Assembly: GCA_023522315.1 (NCBI GenBank)
Contig: JAHCSU010000259.1
Location: 1-33,496 of the forward strand
DNA: 33,496 nucleotides
Direction: 5' to 3'
Source of the DNA: Nostoc sp. CCCryo 231-06
GTDB taxonomy: Bacteria > Cyanobacteriota > Cyanobacteriia > Cyanobacteriales > Nostocaceae
Of this stretch, positions 14,622 to 25,028 are shown one piece after another. Position 1 is the stretch's first letter; each line of letters begins with the position of its first letter. The notes below the pieces were generated by a model, which had not been told where the DNA came from, searched no databases, and worked only from the letters and a program-made list of their open reading frames with translations. A program made the position numbers and the translations under genes.

Positions 14622-15965
14622 ATGTCTTTTTCTACTCTCGGCTTGTCCAATGAAATTATCCGTGCGGTTACTGAGCGCGGGTACACCGAACCCACGCCAA
14701 TTCAGATGCAGGCCATTCCTGCTGTATTGTTGGGTAGCGATTTGCTAGCTGGGGCACAAACTGGTACTGGAAAGACCGCTAGTTTTACCCTACCGCTTCT
14801 GCATCGGTTGTCGTCTGACAAGAGCATCAAAGGTACATATAAGGGATACCCGCCGATTCGGGCGCTGATTCTTACCCCGACTCGTGAACTCGCCGCACAG
14901 GTAGAAGAAAGCGTGCGCGAGTACGGTAAGTACTTGCAGCTAAACTCGATGGTAATGTTCGGCGGAGTCGGTATTAATCTGCAAAAACAGCGTTTGAAGA
15001 ACCGAGTGGATATTTTAGTCGCTACTCCAGGGCGACTGTTAGACCATGTACAGCAAGGGACGCTGAACCTGTCGCATATTGAGGTTTTGGTGCTAGATGA
15101 AGCAGATCGGATGCTGGACATGGGCTTTATTCATGATATCCGCCGCATCCTCTCACTATTGCCCAAAAAGCGACAAAATTTGCTATTCTTCGCTACTTTC
15201 TCGGACAAAATTAAGACACTCGCCGCCGGACTGCTGAATAACCCGACGATGATTGAGGTAGCACGCCGCAACGTTACCGCCGAGACGATCGCACAAAAAA
15301 TTTACCAGGTAGACCGTGACAAGAAACGCCAATTACTTGCTCACCTGATTCGCCGAGATAATTGGTATCAGGTGCTAGTGTTCACCCGCACTAAGTATGG
15401 TGCTGACCGTTTGGTTAAGCAATTGGGCGAAGACCGGATTCAAGCACTGGCAATCCACGGGAATAAGAGCCAGCCGGTGCGTACTAATGCTCTAGCAAAG
15501 TTCAAAAATGGTAGCTTACAGGTATTGGTGGCGACAGACATTGCTGCTAGGGGTCTTGATATCAGCGAACTTCCCCATGTAGTTAACTTCGATCTACCCA
15601 ATGTACCAGAGGATTATGTTCACCGCATTGGGCGTACTGGCCGCGCTGGCGCGTCAGGTGAAGCTGTATCGCTGGTGTCCGTTGATGAATACCCTCTATT
15701 GAAAGATATTGAAAAACTGATTGAGCAGCGCTTGCCAAGGGAAGTAGTAGCTGGTTTTGCCTCCAACCCCGATACCAACCCCGAACCAATCCCAAATGGA
15801 CGGCAACACAGACCAAAACCCGGAGGTGATAAGCGTCCGGCTCGTACTGCTAGCCCGTTACCACAGACATCAGCTAAACGTAAGGCAGCGCCACAGGCCA
15901 CGAATGGCGATAAGCCTGGTGCTCGTTCGTCGGCATCGCGCCGTTCTGCTAAACGCGATCGCTGA
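14622..15965 (+). CDS. crhC: CrhC-type cold-shock DEAD-box RNA helicase
   Basis: This 447-residue RhlE-like DEAD-box helicase unwinds RNA using ATP. Motifs: Q motif [18 protein letters not shown] (45-52); Ia [10 protein letters not shown]; Ib TPGRLLD; II DEAD (159-162); [34 protein letters not shown]. Motif III is FAT (190-192, codons at 15189-15197) instead of SAT. That replacement is the reported hallmark of Anabaena CrhC, which is induced only by cold shock, so I assign crhC. The basic, low-complexity C-terminal tail ([17 protein letters not shown]) probably adds RNA affinity. I chose ATG 14622 because GGAG precedes it and the Q-motif region begins there; the open frame runs on to 14496. 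Confidence 0.88.
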   Translation: MSFSTLGLSNEIIRAVTERGYTEPTPIQMQAIPAVLLGSDLLAGAQTGTGKTASFTLPLLHRLSSDKSIKGTYKGYPPIRALILTPTRELAAQVEESVREYGKYLQLNSMVMFGGVGINLQKQRLKNRVDILVATPGRLLDHVQQGTLNLSHIEVLVLDEADRMLDMGFIHDIRRILSLLPKKRQNLLFFATFSDKIKTLAAGLLNNPTMIEVARRNVTAETIAQKIYQVDRDKKRQLLAHLIRRDNWYQVLVFTRTKYGADRLVKQLGEDRIQALAIHGNKSQPVRTNALAKFKNGSLQVLVATDIAARGLDISELPHVVNFDLPNVPEDYVHRIGRTGRAGASGEAVSLVSVDEYPLLKDIEKLIEQRLPREVVAGFASNPDTNPEPIPNGRQHRPKPGGDKRPARTASPLPQTSAKRKAAPQATNGDKPGARSSASRRSAKRDR

Positions 15966-16278
15966 TCTTTGTTAGCTGTATTAATAACTTGACTTTTCAC
16001 ATTGTATGAAAAGTCAGTTCTAATCTCAATAGAACTCTTGCAAAAGTTTTTTATGATACAGTTATGAGTTTAACACTTTTCGATTGAGGACTCTGACTAG
16101 CAGTGAAGTTTTGTCAAGCCAAAAGTAACGTTTATCTGCGTTAGCAAACATTGTAGCAGTGATCTGATATCGGGCATGGGCTGAAGAGTAGTTTTTGAGT
16201 TGTCGTTGTGAGAGACAATAACTCTACTACATTCAGCCCTCTCTCTTTACCCTCTTCTTTTGGCGAAGGTATTGTTAT
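15966..16278. other. Convergent intergenic region after crhC
   Basis: This 313-bp gap lies between the 3' ends of two convergent genes. Apart from the crhC hairpin at 15989-16017 I see no gene, clear repeat or RNA in it. Confidence 0.5.
15989..16017 (+). terminator. Hairpin downstream of crhC
   Basis: Ten-base perfect arms TGACTTTTCA (15990-15999) and TGAAAAGTCA (16007-16016) enclose a seven-base loop, 24 bp after the crhC stop. Pairing extends with AACT/AGTT if one T bulges. There is no strong T-run after the stem, so termination is plausible but not certain. Confidence 0.6.
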
Positions 16279-17604
16279 TTACAAATTTATTTGTAGATAC
16301 TGTTTATATAAATTACAGCGTGGTAATACGTTATCTCCTTGCAATTTCACCAAGCCAATACTGTGCAATTTAAATTTAGTTACTGTCGCTAGTTTGGCAG
16401 AGTTATTAAGAACTACATCTTTCATCGCACTTGCTAATTCTGGCTGCTGTGTAAGAATTAAACTTTGACGACGTAAATGGTCTGCGTAAACACTTGTGGG
16501 ATTTTGTAGTATCTGTGCTAAAGTAACATTTCTATTGGCTATATTATAAAGACTAAGACGGACTAAAAATGGATGTCCACCCACTAGCATCATTAATTTT
16601 TCAACTTCTGTTTCATCCCAATAGAGTTGATACCTTTGAACTAAATCTAAAATCTGTTTATTATTAAATTCAGGCAATTCTACAGATAGACCTACGTTAA
16701 ATGGCGATTGATTAATATCAAGAGGAACGTAAACTTCTGTAGAATGTACAATTACCAATCGCAGTTTTTTCCAAATCTCTCGCCGTTTGCCTTCTTCGTG
16801 TAAAGCACGTAGCAGTCCAAAAAAATCTCGGTAAATTTCTGGATATTCAAAAACTTTATCAACCTCATCTAAACCAAGGGTTAGCGGCTTATTAATTGTT
16901 GGCAGTAGATATTCCTCAAAATAGGCTTTACATGCCATGCTGCTACCCACAATTTCCGCTAAATCCCAATAATCATCAATTTGATTCGGGATATTTAAAG
17001 CTAAACCAACACTGCTACAAAACCAACGCAAAAACTTATCTGAATTAACAAAAATCTGCTGTGCTGCAAGTTGGAAATCTAATATGACGGCACAATCCCC
17101 TTGAGAATGTGATTTATCAATAATTCTTGACAATAGTGAAGTTTTACCCATTTGTCTGGGTGCTTTAATTCTAATTAAAGCACCGGGTTTATGAATTTGT
17201 TCGTAACATCGTTCTTCGATTGGGGAACGTTTGATATAAAATGGTGAATCTAATGGTACTTGCCCGGATGGATGCTCTAGAGAGTGGGATGAAGATATTT
17301 CTTGAGTTTCTTTGTTATTTTCCTCTGTAGTGCCTACTAAGGGTGATGAAAATATATTTTTCCCACTTTCCACTGTTAAATCAGTAGTTAAATCAGCAAT
17401 ATCTTGCCATTCCAGCCCTAAAACACGACAAATTTCTCTAAAGTTAAGGTAATCTACTGCTCTGCCATTAAGAAAACTGCTGATAGTAGATTGAGATATT
17501 TGCAAATATTCAGCTAAATCAGTTTGACGAATATAGCCATTACGCGGTAGTGCTGACTTTACCTGTGATATGAATTCAGGACGTACTCTAACTGAACGTG
17601 GCAT
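16279..17604 (-). CDS. HTH-AAA (STAND-like) ATPase
   Basis: This 441-residue protein begins with a helix-turn-helix of XRE-like character (residues about 24-70: GYIRQTDLAEYLQISQSTIS, FLNGRAVDYLNFREICRVLG). A Ser/Glu-rich linker follows, then an AAA-like (AAA_35-type) NTPase: P-loop APRQMGKTSL (148-157), Walker B LTLGLDEVDKVF (Asp246, Glu247), a sensor-like VIVHSTE and the GGHPFLVRLSLYNIA motif. The last 60 residues look like a winged helix. Cyanobacteria carry many such STAND-like proteins, whose functions are mostly unknown; regulatory or conflict roles have been suggested. It is divergent from a TPR protein and an AAA-WD40 protein with the same P-loop wording, which hints at a shared pathway. 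Confidence 0.82.
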   Translation of the reverse strand: MPRSVRVRPEFISQVKSALPRNGYIRQTDLAEYLQISQSTISSFLNGRAVDYLNFREICRVLGLEWQDIADLTTDLTVESGKNIFSSPLVGTTEENNKETQEISSSHSLEHPSGQVPLDSPFYIKRSPIEERCYEQIHKPGALIRIKAPRQMGKTSLLSRIIDKSHSQGDCAVILDFQLAAQQIFVNSDKFLRWFCSSVGLALNIPNQIDDYWDLAEIVGSSMACKAYFEEYLLPTINKPLTLGLDEVDKVFEYPEIYRDFFGLLRALHEEGKRREIWKKLRLVIVHSTEVYVPLDINQSPFNVGLSVELPEFNNKQILDLVQRYQLYWDETEVEKLMMLVGGHPFLVRLSLYNIANRNVTLAQILQNPTSVYADHLRRQSLILTQQPELASAMKDVVLNNSAKLATVTKFKLHSIGLVKLQGDNVLPRCNLYKQYLQINL

Positions 17605-17809
17605 TTCTGATATTACAACTGCTAAATTTGTTTTTTTGGCGAAATTTTAAAATATTCAATCTCACTACGAAGTCGATACGTACTCGATAAACTCCTATGC
17701 GAACTCAAGTGCTGTCAAGGGAAAATGGGATTAGTAGGAATAAGGTGAAAGGTGCAACCTGTGAACACTAGTCCTACTTTAACTGAAAATCTTTCTGAAT
17801 TATATAATT

Positions 17810-18817
17810 ATGAAATTTGCCTTCTCTATACCTTCTTTATTAGCTTATGCATCATCTATTTTGCTGCTAGGTTTTTCGATACCATTAGTTGCACAAATAC
17901 CAGCTTCTAATGCTTCTACTGACTGTCAAACTCTGAAGCCACCACATCTTAATACAGTAAACGACTTCATAGGCATGGGACACTTTCAAGAGGACTGCCA
18001 AAAAGACTCACTCGCTGCGGTTTCTTCTTTCACGCAGGCAATTCGGCTAAATCCTAAAGCTGAAGAACCTTACTATCATCGTGCCAATGCTTACGCTGCA
18101 ATTGGGAATTACAAAGCCGCAGTGGTAGACTATACCGAAGTAATTAGGCAAAATACAGGTAGGCTTGGTTTGAGTAGTCCTGCATATTGGAATAGAGCTA
18201 GGGCTTATGAAAAGTTAGGCGAGAAACAGAAAGCGATTTCAGATTTGACTCAATTAATTGGTGATAGTAGTTCCAATGCTCATGAGTACTTATTAAGAGG
18301 TAATCTTTACAAAGATTTAGGGAATAAAGAAAGTGCGATCGCCGATTACAAAGCAGCAGAAAAACTTTTGCAGCAATATTTAGATGGGGTTTTGGGCACT
18401 GGTCATATGGATTCCGTAAATCAAAACATGTTAGATAAAACCAGAAATGAATTATCGCGCCTAGGGGTAAATATCTCAGTTCCGCAGATTACAACTGGTA
18501 CTATTTTAAAATCAATCGCCAAAATAGAAGTTGAGCGAGCATTAAATTTAGCAAATTTTAAACCTCAATATCCAATGATTCAGGATTTTGACACTCAACT
18601 CCAAGACTTGTATGAACAACTAGCCAACACACAACCGCAAGTAGAACAAAGTGTAATAAAAAACCTCATATCAAATGCTGCATATGAACAAATAGAGGAT
18701 TTGGAGATAGAACGATTACAACTTATCAAAAAAAATTCACCATCTCATCCATCCCTAGCATGGATTGATAGCAAAAAAGCTCAATTAGAAGTATTAATTA
18801 ACCGTAATAAAATATAA
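17810..18817 (+). CDS. Exported or membrane-anchored TPR protein
   Basis: This 335-residue protein starts with a hydrophobic signal or anchor (MKFAFSIPSLLAYASSILLL, then GFSIPLVAQIPA). Three to four TPR units follow at about residues 60-190: AVSSFTQAIRLNPKAEEPYY, AAVVDYTEVIRQ, AYWNRARAYEKLGEKQKAIS, HEYLLRGNLYKDLGNKESAI. The rest is helical and charged, without a recognised domain. TPRs mediate protein-protein contacts; no catalytic motif is visible. It lies between the divergent HTH-AAA gene and the co-oriented AAA-WD40 gene, and could act as an accessory or sensor for the WD40 protein. That is inference from position only. Confidence 0.75.
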   Translation: MKFAFSIPSLLAYASSILLLGFSIPLVAQIPASNASTDCQTLKPPHLNTVNDFIGMGHFQEDCQKDSLAAVSSFTQAIRLNPKAEEPYYHRANAYAAIGNYKAAVVDYTEVIRQNTGRLGLSSPAYWNRARAYEKLGEKQKAISDLTQLIGDSSSNAHEYLLRGNLYKDLGNKESAIADYKAAEKLLQQYLDGVLGTGHMDSVNQNMLDKTRNELSRLGVNISVPQITTGTILKSIAKIEVERALNLANFKPQYPMIQDFDTQLQDLYEQLANTQPQVEQSVIKNLISNAAYEQIEDLEIERLQLIKKNSPSHPSLAWIDSKKAQLEVLINRNKI

Positions 18818-18834
18818 ATTTTTTAGTTTGTATA

Positions 18835-18896
18835 ATATCTAACGGCATGATGGATTATATGTGTAGAAAATGAATAATTTATTTGCCGTTAGATAT
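18835..18896. repeat. 13-bp inverted repeat between TPR and WD40 genes
   Basis: Perfect arms ATATCTAACGGCA (18835-18847) and its complement (18884-18896) enclose a 36-base AT-rich loop. It lies 17 bp after the TPR stop and 44 bp before the WD40 gene start. It could act as a terminator or attenuator between the two genes or be a very short mobile repeat. No T-run follows. Confidence 0.65.
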
Positions 18897-18940
18897 CATT
18901 ATATAAATAATTTTGAATTGAGCAGTAATCTAATTAACTA

Positions 18941-21900
18941 ATGAACAGCAATTTTTCATATAAAGTTGGTGGAAGTCTTGCAGAAGATGCTCCCAGTTAT
19001 ATAGTTAGGCAAGCAGATTTCGACCTTTACAACGAACTGAAAGCTGGGAACTTTTGTTATATTTTTAATTCCCGACAAATGGGTAAAACTAGCTTGCAAG
19101 TTCGCACAATCAAACGACTGCAAGCTGAAGGAATTGCTTGTACTACGATTGACATTTCTGGACGCGGTAGTAAAGATATAAATCCGGAACAGTGGTATGC
19201 AGGTATTGTTTACACATTAGTTGCAAATTTTGAAATAGCTAACCCCAGCGAATTTATTAGAACATGGTGGAAGGAAAACTCCGAATTATCGCCAATACAG
19301 CGTTTGGATATATTTATTGAAAATTTTTTTTAGAAAAAATCAAAAGTGAAATAGTTGTTTTTATTGATGAGATTGATAGTATTTTAAGCTTAAATTTTAA
19401 GGGTGATGATTTTTTTGCCTGGATTAGAAGTTGTTATGAAAAACGTAATATTAATAGCGAGTTTAATAGGATTACTTTTGTGCTTCTCGGAGTAGCAACA
19501 CCTAGCGATTTAATTGCAGATAAAGTACGAACACCCTTTAATATCGGTCGTGCAATTCAACTTAATGGTTTTCAAATACACGAAATTTCACCTTTAGCAT
19601 CAGGGTTAAAAGGGATTGAAAATCCAGAAGCTATTTTGCAAGAAGTTTTAGCATGGACTGGAGGACAACCCTTACTTACACAAAAATTATGCGATTTGTT
19701 AGTAACTTCCCAAAACTTTATTCATTATCACTCGCTAAAAGCAAAGGGAGAAATTACAGAAGTCGAATGGGTAAAAAATATTGTTATACAGCAAATAGTT
19801 GAAAATTGGGAATCACAAGATGAACCACCCCATTTAAAAACCATCAAAGATAGAATTTTGATGAGCAAGCATAATACAGGTGCGTTGCTTGGCTTATATC
19901 AGCAAATTTTACAATTAGAAAAAATTACTGCTGCGGATACTTCAGAACAAATAGAATTACGATTATCTGGATTAGTCGTAGAACAGCAGGGATATTTAAG
20001 AGTTTATAACCGTATTTATGCAACAGTTTTTGATTTAAATTGGGTAGAAAAAGCACTCGCCGATTTAAGACCTTATTCAGAATCATTATCAGCTTGGTTT
20101 GCTTCAAGCTGTCAAGATAATTCTAGATTATTGCAAGGATTAGCATTAGAAGAAGCAAAGAATTGGGCAGCAAATAAAAGCTTAAATGAGCAAGATTACC
20201 AGTTTTTAACTGCTAGTCAGGAATTGGAAAAACAAGAAATAGCTACGGCATTATCTCTTCAAGAAGAAGAAAGTCGCATTTTAGCACAAGCTAACGAGAC
20301 TTTAACCACAGCCCAACATCAGGCTAAACGACAAATTCGTATCGGTGGTGGAGTTCTTATTTGTTCTATTATCGGAGCAGCTATTGCTTTTGTCGGAGCA
20401 ACTATATCAACTAACCAATTACGAGAAGTCCAAGAAGGTATAAGATTAGAACAAGCAGGAGTTGCAGCGCTAAAACAGTTTGAAACAAAACAAATTGAAT
20501 CTTTAGTGACCGCGATGGATGCAGGACAAAGGTTAAAACAAATAGTAAAAGATGGACGTTATCTAGAAAAATATCCTGCAAGCAGTCCAATTTTAGCTTT
20601 ACAAACAATACTTGATAAAATCCATGAAATAAAGCAATTTGTTGCTCATAAAGATGATATTACAACTGTGAACTGGAGCCATGATGGAAAGTACATCGTC
20701 ACCGCTTCTAATGATAAAACTGCTCGTATTTGGAACTTGTCAGGTAAGCTTATAGCCGAACTAAAAGGACACCAAGACGGAGTTTTTATTGCTAATTTTA
20801 GTCCAGATGGAAAGCATATTCTCACTACTTCTAATGATAAAACAGTTCGGATATGGAACTTTTCCGGGAAACAATTGGCGATACTTAGACATCAAGAAAA
20901 TGTAACTAGCGCCAGTTTTAGCCCAGATGGGAAACGTGTCATTACGACTTCAGGAAATCCACTTGTTATTGAAACAGGTTGGGATGGTAAAAGCATAGTT
21001 AATACCCCTAATGATAAAACAGCCCGCATCTGGGATTTATCCGGTAATTTATTACTACAACTTCAACATCAAGGTAAAGTTAATAGTGCCAGTTTTAGCC
21101 CAGATAGTAAATATATTCTTACCGCTTCTGATGATAAGACTGCCCGCATTTGGGATACATCGGGTAAACTATTGCGAACATTCACAGGACATTCAATGGC
21201 TGTTAACAGTGCTTATTGGAGTCCGAATGGAAAATATATTTTAACTAACTCTAATGACTCCTATGTTTGGGATGTTTCAGGTAAACAAATTGCACGATTT
21301 AAAGGAGATGATAAATGGTTAATTGTGGATGCTGGATTTAGCCACGACAGTCAGAGTATTTTCGTATCAACATCTCAGAAAACTCACGTTTGGGATTTAT
21401 CTGGTAGGCTGATTAGAGAAATAAAAAATGAGAAAGCACTAAATGGTGATGCAGGATTTAGTCCAGATGGTAAGCAATTTTTTACTACCGATGACACTAT
21501 AAAAGTGTGGGATATAAGAGATGAAGGTGTAAAAGTATGGGATTTATCAGGTGATTTACTCACCGAACTAACAGGAGATCAAAGAAATCCTCATTGGAGT
21601 CCTGATGGTAAATATATTGTTACCTTTGGACAAGATAAAATGGTTAGTATCTGGGATTTATCCGATAAAATACCAGTAACTATCAATTCAAAAGACGCTA
21701 TTACGGGAGCAAGCTGGAGTCCCGATGGTAAATATATTGTTACCCCAACTAGAAAATATGTATTAATTTGGGATAGTTATGGTAAGCAGTTGGCAACATT
21801 TATAGGACATTCAGACGTAGTTAGTAGCGCTAATTTCAGCCCTGATGGAAAAAAAATTGTCACAGCATCAGCCGATAAAACTGTTCGTGTTTGGGATATA

Positions 21901-22743
21901 TTAGGAAAACAGTTATTATTGCTTTCTGGGCATGAAGAGGTGGTAGAATATGCTGTTTTTAGTCCAGATGGCAAGTATATTTTAACTACAACTTCTGATA
22001 ATAAAACTAGAATTTGGTCGGAGTCTGGTAAGTTAATAACTACATTCAAAGCCAGAGGCATTACTTGGAGTCCTAATAGTAAATATATTATGGCTATGTT
22101 TGATTATGATGGAAAAAATTATTCGAGTTTGTGGAATATTTCGGGTGAAAAAATAGTAGAGTTTACAGGAAGTGAAAATAGTTATTCTGGTGCTAGCTTT
22201 AGTCGATATGGAGAACGGATTGTTACGAGTGACGGCAGGATAGTAAGCATTTGGGATACATCTGGTCAAAAATTATCAAGCTTTAAAACGAATCAAGATA
22301 TTTATAGCCCTAGCTTTAGTCCAGATGGGAAACTAATTATTGCTACTTCTCCAGATAATAGGGTGATTATTTGGGATACTTCTGGTAAACAATTAGTTGA
22401 AATACCGCATCAAGGTAGGGTTGGATTTGCTGTTTTTAGCCCGGATGGTCAGCGGATTGTTACAGCTTCAGATGATAAAATTTATCGCGTTTGGGATGTG
22501 TTGGGTAGGCAGCTTGCACAATATAAGTATTCATCTACGTTTATATCGCCAGTAAGTTTTAGCCCAGATGGTAAATATATTCTCGCGCATGTTCAGGGTA
22601 ATTCTCCTGAGCAAAATGAGGTGCTGATTTGGCGGATTTACGAATTAGATGGGCTATTAGCACGGGGATGCAACTGGTTAAAAGATTATCTCAATACCCA
22701 GCCTCGAATACGGGAAAGATTAAAGGTTTGTTGGGATAAATAG
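18941..22743 (+). CDS. AAA-TM-WD40 STAND-like protein, frameshifted as sequenced
   Basis: Two frames (18941-19333, then from 19334 to 22743) make one 1267-residue protein if one T is added to the T8 run at 19324-19331. The bridged text ...IENFFLEKIKSEIVVFIDEI keeps the Walker B. Order: AAA-like ATPase with P-loop NSRQMGKTSL (43-52), Walker B VVFIDEID, GGQPLLTQKLCDLL; a helical region; one transmembrane segment near 469-489; then about 16 WD40 blades (FSPDGKYILTASDDKTARIW type); and the ending LDGLLARGCNWLKDYL typical of cyanobacterial WD40 proteins. The propeller probably faces away from the ATPase across the membrane or senses a partner. The long intact downstream frame means the break is recent, a sequencing error, or is bypassed. 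Function unknown. Confidence 0.8.
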
Positions 22744-23084
22744 TGGTAAGACAATGGCAACGTAACTGCATGATAGCACCGACAGCAGGTATACATGTAA
22801 GTAGGTGGGCGTTAAAAAATACGACTAGATTAAGAAATGTAAATTGTTTAAAAGCTTATACTCAAAGCCTTTCTGGTACTTTACATAAGTTTACATAGTT
22901 GGCTTTTATTCTGCCTACCTACTTAGCAGTTTTCAATTGGGTTAAACAAAGTAGGGTTACGGCATTGCCCCTTGATCAACTTAACTACGCTTTCCTTACC
23001 TCACGCCTATCTCGACGCACATCTATAAAAAGAGAAGGAAGAAATGCTTAACTAAATTGTATTGAGGTCTAATCAAGAGTTAGG
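22744..23084. other. Convergent intergenic region with a MITE-like repeat
   Basis: This 341-bp gap between the convergent WD40 and dnaG genes contains the inverted-repeat element at 22798-22925, listed separately. The remaining 160 bp next to dnaG has no feature I can support. Confidence 0.5.
22798..22925. mobile_element. 128-bp MITE-like element
   Basis: Imperfect inverted ends TAAGTAGGTGGGC (22798-22810) and GCCTACCTACTTA (22913-22925) match at 12 of 13 positions and continue into AT-rich arms. There is no coding capacity. The ends resemble a short element I recall as common in Nostoc-type genomes; only one copy is in this window. Confidence 0.6.
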
Positions 23085-25028
23085 CTACAACAACTCTGTG
23101 ATGGAAAATAACCGTTGTCGGTCTATTTGCTGAAGCTTGATTTTTTCAGCGTAGAAAGCCTGATAATAAGATTCATAACGCTCTGGTTCAGCTTCGGGAT
23201 CGGTTTGTTGCCATAGTTCCAAAAAGTGGCGATAGCGTTTTTCAAGCATCACTAAATCCATGCAAGCGATCGCAGCTTGAACTACTTGCGGAGTCCGAAG
23301 TATTTCTTTCTGGTTTTTTTCATCCACATGAAATAAATGGGAAATTAACCCCATCTCGCTGCCAAATTCTAAAAACTGGTCTTGCAAGCAGGAAATTAAA
23401 TCTGGTTGAGACGCAAAATTTATCGTCTCTCCATTGCTAGATGAAATTTCTAAAATCTGTTGCCATAAAAATCGGTGGTGGGAAAGGCTAAATTGCAAAT
23501 CTCGCTCCTCTAGTTCGGCAATAATCGCTTGACGCTGTTCGGGACAATGCAAGTAAATTCGCAATAATAGGGCTTCTGCGTGTTCTAAAAGACTGCGTTC
23601 TGTAGGGAGTGGAGAGTGGGAAACTTTGCTACCTCCCCATGCTTTCTTTGCTGACACGGGCTTAGAATATGTAGCCGCAGCCGGAGCAATTTGAGTTAGC
23701 AGATTTTCGACTCGTAGGGGTATAAGTCTGGTATCTCCTAAGCTGAGTATTTCTGCACAGTAGGAAACGTAATAGTTGCGTGTATCGCTGTTAGCTATAT
23801 TTTTAAGTAATTTGACTATTTGCTGAGTTACTTGCTGAAAATCAGTAGCCTGTTTTAAGTCACGATCTTGAATAATTTGCTGAATCTGCCAGTCTAGCCA
23901 AAGTGGGGCATTTTTTAGCAGTTCTGCATAATCCTCTGGAGTGTGGCTATGCAAATATTCATCAGCATCTTTACCATCGGGTAAATTGAGAACTTTTAGC
24001 TGAACTTCGCCTTTGTATGCTAATTCGGCAATTTCACCGATCGCACGTTCGGCGGCATTGGTTCCGGCTTTATCAGCATCAAAGTTGAGTACTAATTGTT
24101 TCGATTCGGTGTAGCGTAATATTAACCGCACTTGTTCTAAGCTTAAAGCTGTACCGAGTGAGGCGACGGCGTTATTAATACCAACGGCGTGGAGAGCGAT
24201 CGCATCAAAATATCCCTCTACCACCACAGCTTGATCGAGTTGGGAAATCCCACCCTTGGCTTGATCGAGGGCAAATAATGTTTTGCCTTTACTAAAAAGT
24301 TCGGTTTCTGGTGAATTCAGATATTTAGGTTGCTCATCCGTGAGGGTTCTACCACCAAAGGCAATGACGCGTCCTTGCACATCACGAATAGGAATCATCA
24401 AGCGATCGCGGAATACATCATAATAACCGCCTCCGGAAGAGCGTGGCTTAATCAATCCCGCTTTTTCTAATATTTGCGCGGGCAAACGTTTATCTTCCAC
24501 TAGATAACGGTAGAGAGTTTCCCAACCTGCGGGGGCATAACCTAAACCAAATTGCTGTATAGTTTCTTCTTTGAGTTGGCGGTTAGATTGCAAATATTGA
24601 AGTGCCTTTTGCCCTTGTGATTGTCTCAGGGCGTGTTGATAAAACTGTGCGGACGTTGCCAGAACTTCATATAACTGCTCACGCAAAGATAGCTGACGCT
24701 GTAATTCTTGCCGTTGTTCAGGTTCTAAAGTTTGTACAGGTACTTGGTAACGCCGTGCTAAATCCAGCACCACATCAGCAAAAGAGCGCTTTCCCAACTC
24801 CATGACAAACTTAATGGCATTTCCTCCGGCTTGACAGCCGAAGCAATAGTACATTTGCTTAGTCTGGCTGACGGTGAAACTGGGAGATTTCTCGTCGTGG
24901 AAGGGGCACAAACCGACGAAATCTTTACCGCGTTTGCGTAAAACTACGTATTCCGAGACGACATCTACAATATCAGCCCGTAGTTTAACTTCCTCAATTG
25001 TGTCTGGGTGCAAGCGGGGGATTTGCAT
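23085..25028 (-). CDS. dnaG: DNA primase
   Basis: This is the replication primase that lays RNA primers for DNA polymerase III, 647 residues and complete. The N-terminal CHC2 zinc ribbon is Cys41-x2-His44...Cys62-x2-Cys65 (LCPFHDEKSPSF, YYCFGCQAGG). The catalytic core has the RNAP-basic motif region (DVFRDRLMIPI) and the Toprim EGYFDAI motif (Glu271, Asp275) and LNFDADKAG. The C-terminal 200 residues are the helicase-binding domain. The start MQIPRLHPDTIEEVK is canonical. The first 151 codons and the upstream region are copied in a 1431-bp tandem duplication, but this copy remains whole and keeps its promoter. Confidence 0.97.
   Translation of the reverse strand: MQIPRLHPDTIEEVKLRADIVDVVSEYVVLRKRGKDFVGLCPFHDEKSPSFTVSQTKQMYYCFGCQAGGNAIKFVMELGKRSFADVVLDLARRYQVPVQTLEPEQRQELQRQLSLREQLYEVLATSAQFYQHALRQSQGQKALQYLQSNRQLKEETIQQFGLGYAPAGWETLYRYLVEDKRLPAQILEKAGLIKPRSSGGGYYDVFRDRLMIPIRDVQGRVIAFGGRTLTDEQPKYLNSPETELFSKGKTLFALDQAKGGISQLDQAVVVEGYFDAIALHAVGINNAVASLGTALSLEQVRLILRYTESKQLVLNFDADKAGTNAAERAIGEIAELAYKGEVQLKVLNLPDGKDADEYLHSHTPEDYAELLKNAPLWLDWQIQQIIQDRDLKQATDFQQVTQQIVKLLKNIANSDTRNYYVSYCAEILSLGDTRLIPLRVENLLTQIAPAAATYSKPVSAKKAWGGSKVSHSPLPTERSLLEHAEALLLRIYLHCPEQRQAIIAELEERDLQFSLSHHRFLWQQILEISSSNGETINFASQPDLISCLQDQFLEFGSEMGLISHLFHVDEKNQKEILRTPQVVQAAIACMDLVMLEKRYRHFLELWQQTDPEAEPERYESYYQAFYAEKIKLQQIDRQRLFSITELL

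Noticed and set aside
19334..19479. Two separate genes instead of one frameshifted AAA-WD40 gene
   Set aside because: The gap between the frames encodes the Walker B region in the frame of the downstream part, with no stop codon, so one disrupted gene explains the data better.
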